Assembly: GCA_016713735.1 (NCBI GenBank)
Contig: JADJOP010000034.1
Location: forward strand, 124,001-188,000
Reading direction: 5' to 3'
Length of the DNA stretch: 64,000 bases
Source: Bryobacterales bacterium
Lineage (GTDB): Bacteria; Acidobacteriota; Terriglobia; Bryobacterales; Bryobacteraceae
A program made the translations under genes and the position numbers. Of this stretch, positions 8,620 through 17,163 are shown piece after piece (within the stretch, counting starts at the first letter, position 1; every line of letters starts with the position of its first letter). The notes beneath the pieces were generated by a model. That model made no database searches, was not told where the DNA came from, and saw only the letters and a program-made list of their open reading frames with translations.

Positions 8620-9645
8620 CTACCGCCCGCTCTGAGCGCCCGCCGCCTTGCGCCGTTCGCCAATCAGGCGCAGAGCGGCATCCAGGGCCTCCGCCGCCGG
8701 AACCTCGACGTCCGGCTTCACCCCCACGCCCTCCCAGTTGCCTCCGGTCACGGCATTGCTCACGCGCCCCACCGGCAGCCACACTGATATGTGATCCGTC
8801 ACCCGCTGCGGCCCGCCGGGATTGGCGCCACCGCCCGTCGTCTCACCCACCACAGTGGCCCGCTTCAAGTGCTTGAGGTCGTAGGCAAACTCCTCGGCGC
8901 CGGAAAACGTCCGCTGGCTCGTTAACAGATAGACCGGTTTCTCCAAATAACGCCGCCCCGGCACCCACGCATACGACCACGACTGCCGCGTCTTCCCCGT
9001 CGGCCTCCAATACATGTCGATCAGATGCGTGGCGTCGCGCAGCAAATAGCCGCTGAAGAACGGAATCGCGTCCGGCGACATGCTCCCGCGATTCGCGCGC
9101 AAGTCGATGATGAGCGCCTCCGTGTTGGCCACCACCTGAAAGGCCGCTGCATAGGTCTCCGCGGCAAACTCGGGCATCGTAAAGTAGCGCGTCTCGATGT
9201 AGCCGATATTGCCATCGAGAACGCGCGCTCCGGCAATCCCGAAATTGCTCTCCGCCTGCCGGGCGCGGAACTTCGCGATCTCCTCGGCCGGTGGCCGCGC
9301 ATTTGCGTCACCTGGTGTTTCCGGTGGCAACTTCTTCGCGCTCCAGCGAACCCGCAGGTGGCCATCCCGACCCACTTCCGCCAGATCCTTCGTCAGCCGC
9401 GCCGCAAATTCCTCGCCGTTGGTCAGGTTCGCATACGCGCCCTGCGATGCCTTCTCTAGCAGCCGCGCCGCCATCGCTTCACCTAAATCCGGCACCGAAT
9501 ACTCCGTCCGCAATCGCTCCACAATGCCGACCACCGCCGCCTTACGCTCTTCGGCCGGCAACGCTTCCTGCGCCCACACGGGCAAGACGGCTACGCCTGC
9601 GGCGAACACAAATCGAACAACGAGTTGGTTGATCCCAGCTTGCAT
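8620..9645 (-). CDS. S41-family peptidase (tail-specific-protease-like), secreted
   Basis: The start is placed at 9645 (MQAGINQLVVRFVFAAGVA...) because it gives a proper signal peptide ending at VWAQ; a longer reading would run through tRNA-Leu and is rejected. The 341-aa product has an N-terminal helical segment, then the S41 catalytic core with IGYIETRYF, LIIDLRANRG, and the nucleophile region RTFSGAEEFAY followed by VGETTGGGANPGG. These enzymes cleave exported proteins from their C-termini. A PDZ domain is not obvious. The function in this context is unknown. Confidence 0.87.
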   Translation of the reverse strand: MQAGINQLVVRFVFAAGVAVLPVWAQEALPAEERKAAVVGIVERLRTEYSVPDLGEAMAARLLEKASQGAYANLTNGEEFAARLTKDLAEVGRDGHLRVRWSAKKLPPETPGDANARPPAEEIAKFRARQAESNFGIAGARVLDGNIGYIETRYFTMPEFAAETYAAAFQVVANTEALIIDLRANRGSMSPDAIPFFSGYLLRDATHLIDMYWRPTGKTRQSWSYAWVPGRRYLEKPVYLLTSQRTFSGAEEFAYDLKHLKRATVVGETTGGGANPGGPQRVTDHISVWLPVGRVSNAVTGGNWEGVGVKPDVEVPAAEALDAALRLIGERRKAAGAQSGR

Positions 9646-9700
9646 GCCCCAGAAATACGAAACCCAACGCCGGGTTGTTCCCTGGGGAGAAAAGTGGAGG

Positions 9701-9787
9701 TGGTGCCGGAGGTGGGACTTGAACCCACACAAGGTAAAACCTTGGCAGATTTTGAGTCTGCTGCGTCTGCCATTCCGCCACTCCGGC
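9701..9787 (-). tRNA. tRNA-Leu (CAA anticodon), CCA encoded
   Basis: Read on the minus strand, acceptor GCCGGAG pairs with CTCCGGC, with discriminator A and encoded CCA (plus-strand TGG at 9701-9703). The anticodon stem-loop GCAGA-CTCAAAA-TCTGC gives anticodon CAA. The long variable arm (CCAAGGTTTTACCTTG) marks a class II tRNA, and the T arm GGTTCAAGTCC is intact. Confidence 0.95.
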
Positions 9788-9899
9788 AACGTGGGCAGCG
9801 ACGCTCCGATTGTACCAAGGCTTGACCGAGGGTGTATGATTCCCACAAGGGTCTCCTCCGCACCCGCAAGGGCTCTCGAGAGAGACCGGCAAGGGACGG

Positions 9900-11345
9900 A
9901 TGCGCAGACGAAGCTTTCTCGCCGCTTCAGCGGCTCACATCGGAGCGGCTGCGGTGGCCACAACCACCGCTCAAACCACACCGCGCCCCAACATCCTCTT
10001 CATCACCGCCGATGACCTCGGCCTCAATCTCAGTTGCTACGGCGAACGCCGCTTCGCTACGCCCCATCTCGACCGGCTCGCCTCTTCCGGCGTTCGCTTC
10101 ACCACCGCCTACGTCGCGCAAGCCTCCTGCAGCCCTTCGCGCAGCGCCATGTTCACAGGCCTCTACCCGCACACCAACGGGCAGTACGGCCTCGCCAACG
10201 GCGGCTTCCGCCTGCACGAGCAATACACGAACCGCACCATCCCCGTGCTCGCCCAGAAAGCCGGCTACCGCACCGGCATCATCGGTAAGCTGCACGTCGA
10301 ACCGGAGTCCAGCTTCCCCTGGACCTTCCGCAAAACCGGCAACACCACCCGCCAGGTGCGTACCGTCGCCGCCGATGCCGCCGGCTTCATCAAAGCCTCC
10401 GGCAATGAGCCGTTCTTCCTCATGGCGAACTTCAGCGACCCGCACGCCTTCCGCAATGAGAAAGCCACAGGTGGATGGGACTTCCCTCCGCAAGTCGACG
10501 GTGTGCCGGAAAAGCCACTCCCCCCCGGCCAGGAGACGCTGTTCCCCTGGCAGCAGATCGATGAGGAACAACAGCGCGTCCGCACCGCCGGCTACTTCAA
10601 CGCCATCCAGCGCCTCGACGAAGGCATCGGCCAGTTGATGCAGACGCTCGAGGACTCCGGCAAGGCCGCCAACACCGTCATCATCTTTGTCGGTGACCAC
10701 GGCCCGCCCTTTTCCCGCGGCAAAACCACCGTCTACGAGTCAGGCCTCCGCGTGCCCTTCTTCCTCCGCTGGCCCGGAGTAACCAAAGCAGGCGTGGTGA
10801 GTGACCGCATGGTTTCCACCGTCGACATCCTGCCCACCATCCTCGATGCCATCGGCGCCCCGCTTCCCCCAGGCCTGCACGGCGATTCACTGCGCAAGGC
10901 CGTCTCCGGCGGCAAGTGGCGTGAGTTCCTCGCCGCCGAGTTCCACTTCCACGGCGCCCGTCCCTTCTTTCCTCGCCGCGCCATCCGCGACGGCCGCTAC
11001 AAGCTCATTCACAATCTGCTGGCCGGCAAGGCGAAACCCTCCAGCACCATCGACGGCGACCTCGCCTACCAGTATTCCCGCGCCGCGAAGTATGACGGCA
11101 CCGCCGTACGCCGCGCCTTCGACACCTTCGCCGACCCGCCCGAGTTCGAACTCTACGACCTGTCGCGCGATCCCATCGAGTTTGAGAACCTCGCCGCCGC
11201 CAAACAACATGCCGCTGCTCTCCAACGGATGCAGCGCGCCCTCTTGCAGTGGCGCACCCAGACCGGCGACCCGCTTCTGGATGCCTCGGTGCTTGAGAAG
11301 ATGGTCCGCGAAGGCGCCCCCGCCACCAGGGAGAATAAAGGGTGA
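9900..11345 (+). CDS. Sulfatase (formylglycine type), exported
   Basis: This 481-aa enzyme hydrolyses sulfate esters, probably on polysaccharide. It has an RRRSFLAASAAH Tat-like leader, metal-binding DD in ITADDLG at residues 38-39, and the sulfatase signature CSPSR beginning at Cys77, the residue converted to formylglycine. GDHGPPFSRGKTTVYESG supplies the later metal ligands. Length is normal for the family. It is followed by two small zinc-ribbon-like genes rather than an anaerobic maturase. Confidence 0.94.
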   Translation: MRRRSFLAASAAHIGAAAVATTTAQTTPRPNILFITADDLGLNLSCYGERRFATPHLDRLASSGVRFTTAYVAQASCSPSRSAMFTGLYPHTNGQYGLANGGFRLHEQYTNRTIPVLAQKAGYRTGIIGKLHVEPESSFPWTFRKTGNTTRQVRTVAADAAGFIKASGNEPFFLMANFSDPHAFRNEKATGGWDFPPQVDGVPEKPLPPGQETLFPWQQIDEEQQRVRTAGYFNAIQRLDEGIGQLMQTLEDSGKAANTVIIFVGDHGPPFSRGKTTVYESGLRVPFFLRWPGVTKAGVVSDRMVSTVDILPTILDAIGAPLPPGLHGDSLRKAVSGGKWREFLAAEFHFHGARPFFPRRAIRDGRYKLIHNLLAGKAKPSSTIDGDLAYQYSRAAKYDGTAVRRAFDTFADPPEFELYDLSRDPIEFENLAAAKQHAAALQRMQRALLQWRTQTGDPLLDASVLEKMVREGAPATRENKG

Positions 11346-11456
11346 ACCTCTGGAAGGATTTTCCAGGTCGGGTGGGATTTACAGCGCGCCCTTTGCCCCC
11401 GTCGTTGATTCCATTCAACTGGCCCCACATGGACCCGTTCGTGCTCCAAAGCAGGC

Positions 11457-11678
11457 ATGATGAACACACCTACCGGTGCACTGCCGTTGCCGGCGAACAC
11501 GCAACTCGCCGTCAAGTGTCCAAGGTGCCTATCTGGCAAGATCCGCTATTCCGCCCCAAAGACAATCCTCGACGAACTGATGTCCTGGATTGGCCGACGC
11601 CCCCTGCGTTGCCACAGTTGCTACCACCGCTGGCGGCCGTGGACCGGCAGGAACGGCCTCGATTCCGGAACATCATGA
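11457..11678 (+). CDS. Four-cysteine miniprotein, copy 1
   Basis: This 73-aa protein has CPRC, a 27-residue spacer with a helix-forming stretch (ILDELMSWIG), then LRCHSCYHRWRPW. The CxxC-x27-CxxC pattern suggests a zinc ribbon with a helical insert. It is a clear paralogue of the next gene, with identical Cys spacing and the shared ending CYHR-aromatic. No membrane segment or signal is present. I do not recognise the family. ATG codons at 11457 and 11460 are both possible starts. Confidence 0.7.
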   Translation: MMNTPTGALPLPANTQLAVKCPRCLSGKIRYSAPKTILDELMSWIGRRPLRCHSCYHRWRPWTGRNGLDSGTS

Positions 11679-11697
11679 CCACAGAGAGGAGCTCAGC

Positions 11698-11904
11698 GTG
11701 CGCACCGTAGCCAACTATCCGGTCGGATCCCGGCCCTTGCCTGTCACCAGCAAGCCCGCCACCCGCTGTCCCAAATGCCGCTCGGAACAGGTGCGTGGTT
11801 CCACCAACCTCAGTTTGACGGAACGCTTGATGGAGCTCTTCGGCCGCGTCACCCTGCGCTGCGACAGCTGCTACCACCGCTTTCCCCACTGGACCCCGAA
11901 GTAG
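11698..11904 (+). CDS. Four-cysteine miniprotein, copy 2
   Basis: This 68-aa paralogue of the preceding gene has CPKC, exactly 27 residues, then LRCDSCYHRFPHW. The GTG start at 11698 is preferred because AGAGAGGA lies just upstream; the frame is open earlier but shows no similarity to copy 1 there. The predicted metal site is four cysteines. It is cytosolic and probably binds nucleic acid or protein, but this is inference only. It ends convergently 12 nt from the next gene. Confidence 0.7.
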   Translation: MRTVANYPVGSRPLPVTSKPATRCPKCRSEQVRGSTNLSLTERLMELFGRVTLRCDSCYHRFPHWTPK

Positions 11905-11916
11905 CCCCCGAATCGC

Positions 11917-13053
11917 CTACAACGCGCCCGCCGGTCTTCTGCCCAAACCAATCGCGGCCACCTGGGCCGCGGAAAACGGATCTCCAAACAACGCCGGCTC
12001 CTCCTGCCAGGCGCGAAACAGGTCCGTGATGAAGTGCATCCGCTCGCGGAAATCCGCCCAGTCCCGCGCTCCCGATCCCTGCCGCGAATCCGGCGTCGGG
12101 TCCACTCGCCGCAACAACTCGCGCAGCTCCGGCAAATGCGCCTCCGCCAGCGATTCTGGAAATGGCCTCTGCACGTCATGTCCTAGCTGTAGCTGACGCC
12201 CTCCGGGAAACTCAATCGACATCATCTGGTCGGTCACCACCATCCGCGCCAGCTTCACTACCTCCGCCGCCACCACCTTGGCCGCCTTGCGCAGCAGGAT
12301 TTCCCGCGCCGGCGAAAACCACGACCAAATGCGCGGCAACCAGCTCAACTTACCGCTGATCGCCTCGTACACATGCTGCTCGAGGATCGCGTGCGGCAGC
12401 AGCGCCTCATCCAACGCCCGTTGTATCTCCGGCTGCAAGCGTGTCTGCTCGTGGAAGCCAATCAGCAGGTTCGCCGTCAGCAGGCGCTCGCCCCGTGCCG
12501 CTCCCTCTTCGCTCATCGCCTTGCGGTAGTGGCCGAACGCTTGCACCAGCAGCGACTGCCCCTCCGGAGGATCGCCTCCTCGCATCGACCCCAGAAAGTG
12601 CCCCCAAGCCGCCTCAGTTCCGCCACTGCCGATCACTTCCAGAGAACGCGCAAACTCCCGCCCGATCTCGGCAAACACCTTCACATTGCCTTCCGCCACC
12701 GCCGCCGACGAGCGTTGAATGCCGCCCATCCGCAACGCAAGCTTTGCCACCTCACGGATGATCGATTCCCGGTCGAGCCCCAATACCGCCTTCAACTGCT
12801 GGAACACCTCATTCAGTCCGGCCGCCTTCTTGAGGCGCGACTCAAGGGCCAGCGCCACGTCCTCGGCGCGAATGCTGCGCCCGGCCTGCTTCGAAGCCCA
12901 CGTCGCAAACGTGCACCAGTTGGCCCCGCCCGGCAGCGCCGCCGCGAAGGCCCGCGACAACTCGGCGTAGCACTGCGTGATGCGCAGATTGCGCACCACC
13001 GGGTCCGCCATCGCCGCAATCGCTTCCACCTCCGCCAGCGCCGGCATGGTCAC
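11917..13053 (-). CDS. Conserved hypothetical protein (all-alpha)
   Basis: This 378-aa soluble, helix-rich protein has no signal peptide. Its N-terminus (VVRNLRITQCYAELS, GANWCTFATWASKQAG) resembles a family of uncharacterised proteins I recall from actinobacteria, also annotated hypothetical. I cannot assign a function. The GTG at 13053 overlaps the cyclase stop (GTGA); an ATG at 13047 is the alternative. It is the last gene of a nine-gene minus-strand run. Confidence 0.72.
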   Translation of the reverse strand: MTMPALAEVEAIAAMADPVVRNLRITQCYAELSRAFAAALPGGANWCTFATWASKQAGRSIRAEDVALALESRLKKAAGLNEVFQQLKAVLGLDRESIIREVAKLALRMGGIQRSSAAVAEGNVKVFAEIGREFARSLEVIGSGGTEAAWGHFLGSMRGGDPPEGQSLLVQAFGHYRKAMSEEGAARGERLLTANLLIGFHEQTRLQPEIQRALDEALLPHAILEQHVYEAISGKLSWLPRIWSWFSPAREILLRKAAKVVAAEVVKLARMVVTDQMMSIEFPGGRQLQLGHDVQRPFPESLAEAHLPELRELLRRVDPTPDSRQGSGARDWADFRERMHFITDLFRAWQEEPALFGDPFSAAQVAAIGLGRRPAGAL

Positions 13054-13847
13054 TTCTCCCTCTTAGGGGCCTTCTTCGGCGCCGGCTTGGCCGCCTGCTT
13101 GTGCACCACTTTGATCTCAAACACCGACGGCCATAGCTTGCCTGTGACAAACAGCCGCTTCCCCGCCGCGTCATACGCGATGCCGTTCAACACATCGACG
13201 CCGCTGCTGAAAATCGGGCTCAACAGCCCCCGCAGGTCGATCCAACCCACCACCTTGCCCGTCGAAGGCGAGATCCGGGCCACACGGTCTGACTGCCAGA
13301 CGTTCGCCAGAATCTCACCCTCCACCACTTCCAGCTCATTCAACTGCGCCACCGGCGCCGCGCCGTCGGTGACGCGAATCCGCCGCACCTCCGTCAACGT
13401 CTTGGGGCTCAGCACACGCAGCGTCGACGAGCCATCGCTGAAGAAGATCTCACGCCCGTTGTTGGTCAGCCCCCACCCTTCACCCGTGTAGCGAAACTGC
13501 CGCCGCAGCTTGAAGTCCGTCGAACCATACACAAACCCCACCTGCGACTGCCAGGTCAGCTGCAGGATCTCCCCCGCCAGCATCGTGATGCCCTCGCCGA
13601 AATACTCATACGGCAGCGCGATCTGCTGCACCACCCGGCCCGTCGCCAGTTCCACCTTCCGCAGCGTCGAGCGCCCGTTCAGCCCCGTGCCCTCGTAGAG
13701 GAACCCGTTGTGGAACTCCATCCCCTGCGTGAAGGCCGACCGGTCGTGCGGATAGGTGCGCACCACCTGGTAGCCCGCCACCGGAGCCTCCGCGAAAAGC
13801 GGGACGGCCACTGCCACCAGCAACAGAAACTGGAGCCACCGCCTCAT
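13050..13847 (-). CDS. Glutaminyl-peptide cyclotransferase (beta-propeller type)
   Basis: The start at 13847 overlaps the upstream stop as ATGA, giving 265 aa with a signal peptide (LQFLLLVAVAVPLFAEAP). It matches the plant/bacterial type I glutaminyl cyclase family, which converts N-terminal Gln of exported peptides to pyroglutamate. Hallmarks are PHDRSAFTQGMEF, LYEGTGLNGRSTLRK, LTWQ, and LNELEVVEGEILANVWQSD, consistent with a five-bladed propeller and its acidic active site. The Lys-rich tail (KKAPKREK) is unusual. It acts in the periplasm. Confidence 0.9.
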   Translation of the reverse strand: MRRWLQFLLLVAVAVPLFAEAPVAGYQVVRTYPHDRSAFTQGMEFHNGFLYEGTGLNGRSTLRKVELATGRVVQQIALPYEYFGEGITMLAGEILQLTWQSQVGFVYGSTDFKLRRQFRYTGEGWGLTNNGREIFFSDGSSTLRVLSPKTLTEVRRIRVTDGAAPVAQLNELEVVEGEILANVWQSDRVARISPSTGKVVGWIDLRGLLSPIFSSGVDVLNGIAYDAAGKRLFVTGKLWPSVFEIKVVHKQAAKPAPKKAPKREK

Positions 13848-14989
13848 GCCTTCAGCCACCGCTCAAACCACGCCCATGCTTCCTTCTGCATCTCCAGGTC
13901 AAACTTATGCGGCCCCGGATAAAAGCTCGCCTTGTACCGCTCTGCCGCCCCCGCCTTTGCGTACACGGCCTTCAGAATGTCGTCGGCGCGGCGCATCTCC
14001 GGCAGCGTGAACAAGGAGTCCTCGTTGTTATTCAGGACGAGCACCGGCTTTGGTGCGTTGAGGCCAATAATCTCCGGATAGTCCAGATCGCGTGGAATCG
14101 ATGGGATGTAGCACATCCAGGTGTGCGTATGGCACTTGTTCAGCAGGTAGTCGCGCCAGGTCGTCATCATGCCCACCGCCGTGGAACACTGAATGCGCGC
14201 ATCGGCTCCGGTGAGAAAGACGGTCCGCAATCCACCGCCCGAAAGCCCGCAGCAACCCGCCCGCGCCGCGTCCACATCCTCGCGCGCCAGCAGCACATCG
14301 AGCGCCCGCTGATCCTCCCATACAAACACCCCCGGCCATGTCAGCCCGGCGCAGAACAGGCTCTTCGCCACCAGGTGTTCGTGTGCGCCGGCGAAGGTAT
14401 TGAAGCGCTTGATCTCGTCTGCATTCTCCGGGTCGCTTTCCACCATGTTGTTGCGGATGTTGCCCGGCAGCTCGGCCAGCCTCACACGGCGGCTGGCGAA
14501 CATAAACGTGTCATGCACGAGCACCGCAAAGCCCCGCTTGGCGATCTCATTCGCCCACGCCGCCCCGCCGTAGTAGTGACTCTGGTGTTCGGCCATCAGC
14601 GGATGCTGATCGTCGGCTGTACGCGTAATCTTGCGCGCGCCGAAATACTTGTTGCCGCCGTGATCATGCAATCCGAGAATCGCGGGCAGCTTGCCACGCG
14701 CGTTCTCCGGCTTCATGAAGATCGCCTGCGTCACCGGACCATACGGCAGTTGCCACTCCAGGTGCTCAATGTGCAACCCGTCGCGATCAGCCCTGCGAAC
14801 CAGGCGCGCCGTAGGCGCCGCGGCCGGTGGCGGCTGCAACAACGACGCCACATACCGCGACCGCGCCTCCGTGCGCCAGGCATCCAACTGCGAGTAATGC
14901 TCATTGCGAAACGAAAGCCGCGGCGGGTCACTGACGATCTTCGACGACCAGTCGCCATAGGCGCCGATCATGTTGGGCGTGGTGGACAT
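13844..14989 (-). CDS. Alpha/beta hydrolase (dienelactone hydrolase/acetyl-xylan-esterase-like)
   Basis: The start at 14989 (MSTTPNMIGAYG) is chosen over further upstream ATGs because the region before it shows no family-like sequence. The 381-aa enzyme has the lid/oxyanion region LGLHDHGGNKYFG, nucleophile elbow CGLSGGGLRT (Ser), and catalytic His in YPGPHKFD; the acid is likely in NNNEDSL. Similar Solibacter-type proteins are annotated as dienelactone hydrolase-like. No signal is seen, so it is probably cytosolic. It overlaps the cyclase gene by four bases. Confidence 0.8.
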   Translation of the reverse strand: MSTTPNMIGAYGDWSSKIVSDPPRLSFRNEHYSQLDAWRTEARSRYVASLLQPPPAAAPTARLVRRADRDGLHIEHLEWQLPYGPVTQAIFMKPENARGKLPAILGLHDHGGNKYFGARKITRTADDQHPLMAEHQSHYYGGAAWANEIAKRGFAVLVHDTFMFASRRVRLAELPGNIRNNMVESDPENADEIKRFNTFAGAHEHLVAKSLFCAGLTWPGVFVWEDQRALDVLLAREDVDAARAGCCGLSGGGLRTVFLTGADARIQCSTAVGMMTTWRDYLLNKCHTHTWMCYIPSIPRDLDYPEIIGLNAPKPVLVLNNNEDSLFTLPEMRRADDILKAVYAKAGAAERYKASFYPGPHKFDLEMQKEAWAWFERWLKA

Positions 14990-15023
14990 AGCTGCCAGCC
15001 ATTGTAGCGAGGCCCGCGAGCCG

Positions 15024-15686
15024 CTACCCAAGCCGCCGGTACACGATCCGCCAGCGCTGCGACGGCAGTCCTTCACCGTCCCAGAACTTCTCCACGGACT
15101 CGATCGCCGCCAGATCCGGAAGCGTCAACTCCGTCAACGCCAGCGGCCACGGCGGTCCCTGTGCCACCTCGTCCTCTTCTCGCGCCCGCGCCACCAGCAA
15201 CATCACCCCGCCCGGTTTCAGCAAGGAAAACAAGGCCGGCAGCGCCTTGGCGCGTACCCCCGCCGGAATCGCCTGCAGTGTGTTCGCTTCAAACACAAAG
15301 TCAAAGCGTCCCTGCAGTTCCCGCGGCAGTTCGGCCAGGTTGGCCGTCATCCAGATCACCGCGGCCTCGGGAAAGCGCGACCGGGCCAGCTCAATCGCCG
15401 TCGGCGCGATGTCGAACGCCGTTACCCGCAAGCCTTTCGATGCCAGGTGCGCCGGGTCGTCTCCCAACGCACAGCCCACTACGCACGCCTCCGGACCAGG
15501 CAACGCCGCCTGCCCCTCCACCCATTCCACCAGCGGCGCGTTCGGCTTCAGCTTCGCCCAGGGCAACACCGGTTCCCCTTCCCGGTATAACTGGTAGAGA
15601 TCCTCAAACCACCCTAACGACTCCGGTTGCGCCGCATATCGCGCCTGCAACTCCCTCAGCTTGGCGCGCGGATCTGTCTCGCTCAT
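15024..15686 (-). CDS. Class I SAM-dependent methyltransferase (thiopurine-methyltransferase-like)
   Basis: This 220-aa protein has a Rossmann SAM-binding site: CVVGCALGDDPAHLA (motif I), VTAFDIAPTAIELA (acidic loop), and FDFVFEANTLQAIP (motif IV region). The size and N-terminal WFEDLYQLYREGEPVLPW resemble the TPMT/TehB-like small-molecule methyltransferases that act on S, Se or Te compounds. The substrate is not determinable. Only four bases separate it from the DUF2721 gene upstream. Confidence 0.82.
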   Translation of the reverse strand: MSETDPRAKLRELQARYAAQPESLGWFEDLYQLYREGEPVLPWAKLKPNAPLVEWVEGQAALPGPEACVVGCALGDDPAHLASKGLRVTAFDIAPTAIELARSRFPEAAVIWMTANLAELPRELQGRFDFVFEANTLQAIPAGVRAKALPALFSLLKPGGVMLLVARAREEDEVAQGPPWPLALTELTLPDLAAIESVEKFWDGEGLPSQRWRIVYRRLG

Positions 15687-15690
15687 CCCG

Positions 15691-16194
15691 TCACCCTGCC
15701 GGTGGAACGAGCGTCGCCCGTGCCTGTTCCGCTTCCTGCGTAATCTGCGCCAGCGCCGCCCGCACCTCAGCCACCATCAACGCGCTCCCCATCACCAGGC
15801 TCCCCACTCCGAACACTCCAATGGCCAGGCCGATCGAAGCCAGCACCCGGAATCCCAGCGTGAAGTGGTAAAAGGCCATCGCCGATCCGATCACCGAAAT
15901 CAGCGCCGAGGCTACGAAACACCCTAGCGAAAAATAGAACAGCCGCAACGAGCGGAACAGATACTGCGCGCGCTCCTGCAGCAGGGTCAACTGCGCCACC
16001 AGGTCGGCATATTGGGCGCTGTTGGTCGGCAGTCCACTCAACTCGTGATGAACAACCCGCGTGCGGTCCACCACGCGCGCAATGCGGTTCGATGTGCCCA
16101 GCGACAACACCGAACAGGCATTCGTCAAAATCGCCGGAGCGACAATGGCGGTGAGGACAGCGAAGGGGTTGTCGGCGAAATTCAGCTCGGCCAT
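15691..16194 (-). CDS. DUF2721 family membrane protein
   Basis: The start at 16194 (MAELNFADNPFAVL) gives 167 aa. The N-terminal helix is ALTAIVAPAILTNACSVL-like; SNRIARVVDRTRVV then leads to a charged cytoplasmic segment, and two further helices follow (FYFSLGCFVASALISVIG and FGVGSLVMGSALMV). This pattern is DUF2721, an inner-membrane family of unknown function. An upstream in-frame extension overlaps the 59-aa gene and lacks family features. Confidence 0.82.
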   Translation of the reverse strand: MAELNFADNPFAVLTAIVAPAILTNACSVLSLGTSNRIARVVDRTRVVHHELSGLPTNSAQYADLVAQLTLLQERAQYLFRSLRLFYFSLGCFVASALISVIGSAMAFYHFTLGFRVLASIGLAIGVFGVGSLVMGSALMVAEVRAALAQITQEAEQARATLVPPAG

Positions 16195-16237
16195 GCCACT
16201 CCCACGGCAAGCCTGCCTGCGCAGGTCCGCCGAGATT

Positions 16238-16417
16238 TTATTGTAGCGGCAGCAGCGGCAACCGGGTCGCACGCTCCACTGGCAGCCGGATGCCCGACCA
16301 CTCGGTGTGAAACGGCAGCCAGTCGGCGTGGCTTCGCAACTCCGGAACAAGCCACAGCAGCGCGGCCGTCAGAATAATCAGCGCGACGACATCGGGAGAT
16401 GAAGTGCGGCGTTTCAT
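16238..16417 (-). CDS. 59-aa single-helix membrane protein
   Basis: The ORF reads MKRRTSSPDVVALIILTAAL and continues LLWLVPELRSHADWLPFHTE, ending LPLLPLQ. It has one transmembrane helix at residues 10-25 after a basic start, with a short periplasmic tail. The ATG overlaps the TGA of the upstream hydrolase (ATGA), which is strong evidence of coupled translation. It is short enough to be missed by length-limited gene calling. I know no family for it; a small accessory or anchor protein for the neighbouring hydrolase or SPFH protein is possible. Confidence 0.68.
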   Translation of the reverse strand: MKRRTSSPDVVALIILTAALLWLVPELRSHADWLPFHTEWSGIRLPVERATRLPLLPLQ

Positions 16418-17151
16418 GGTTGGTTCTTCTCGATTTCTTCCAGCGCCGCCAGCATGGCGCGGGTCAGTTGTTGTTGCTGTTCCTCGCGGCTGATGATGGC
16501 CTTGCCGTCGAACAGTTGATACCGGTAATACCCAAATTGCGAGTGGTTGCCGCCCTCAATGGTCACGAATTTTGTCGAGGGCGGCAGATAGCCCTGGTTG
16601 GCCTGCGATTGCGCCACCGGCGCCACGCCATCGCGCGAGGCCATGATCTTGGTCACCGGAAACCGTGCCCCTGAGAGGTCAAAGTTCCGCGGATGCGTCG
16701 TGCCCACCAGGATCAGCCCCGCCACCTTGTCCGGGTGAAGGTGGGCGAACGTCGCCGCCGCCACCGCTCCGCGCGAGTGGCCGGCCAGCGCCCACCTCCC
16801 CATCCGCACCTTGTCCAGTGTCCTACTCATCAACTGGTCCATGTGAGATCCGAATGCCATCCGTTGCGGCAAGTGCAACACGGTCACTGGATAGCCGGCC
16901 CTTGCCAACCGCCGCGCCAGCGGGTCGTAGCTCAACGGGTCCACCATCGCGCCGGGAAAGAAGACCAGGCTGACGGCTTTGCTGTTGTTCTTCGGTGTGA
17001 ACCGGCTCTCCATCGAATACCGCTCAATCTCGATGTCCGGCATGGCGCGGTACATCTCATCCGGCAACTCGGTCACTTGGATGCCGTAAATCAGCCATGC
17101 AATCGAGCCAAGGCCCGTGGCGATCCAGGCCATTCGAATCCAGCGCCACAT
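16414..17151 (-). CDS. Membrane-anchored alpha/beta hydrolase
   Basis: This 245-aa protein has an N-terminal helix (AWIATGLGSIAWLIYGI) anchoring the enzyme outside the cytoplasm. The hydrolase core shows LVFFPGAMVDP (oxyanion strand), nucleophile AGHSRGAVAA, and EGGNHSQFGYY bearing the His. This GGNHxQFGxY form is typical of a small family of periplasmic alpha/beta hydrolases of unknown substrate. It lies 12 nt downstream of the SPFH gene and overlaps the 59-aa gene by four bases. Confidence 0.83.
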   Translation of the reverse strand: MWRWIRMAWIATGLGSIAWLIYGIQVTELPDEMYRAMPDIEIERYSMESRFTPKNNSKAVSLVFFPGAMVDPLSYDPLARRLARAGYPVTVLHLPQRMAFGSHMDQLMSRTLDKVRMGRWALAGHSRGAVAAATFAHLHPDKVAGLILVGTTHPRNFDLSGARFPVTKIMASRDGVAPVAQSQANQGYLPPSTKFVTIEGGNHSQFGYYRYQLFDGKAIISREEQQQQLTRAMLAALEEIEKNQP

Positions 17152-17163
17152 TGCAGGGCCCGT

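Noticed and set aside
9646..9981. N-terminal extension of the S41 peptidase frame to 9981
   Set aside because: It would translate straight through tRNA-Leu; the start at 9645 gives a proper signal peptide.
17125..17160. TTCGAATCC resembling a tRNA T arm
   Set aside because: There is no acceptor stem or anticodon arm around it; it lies within the coding start of the anchored hydrolase.
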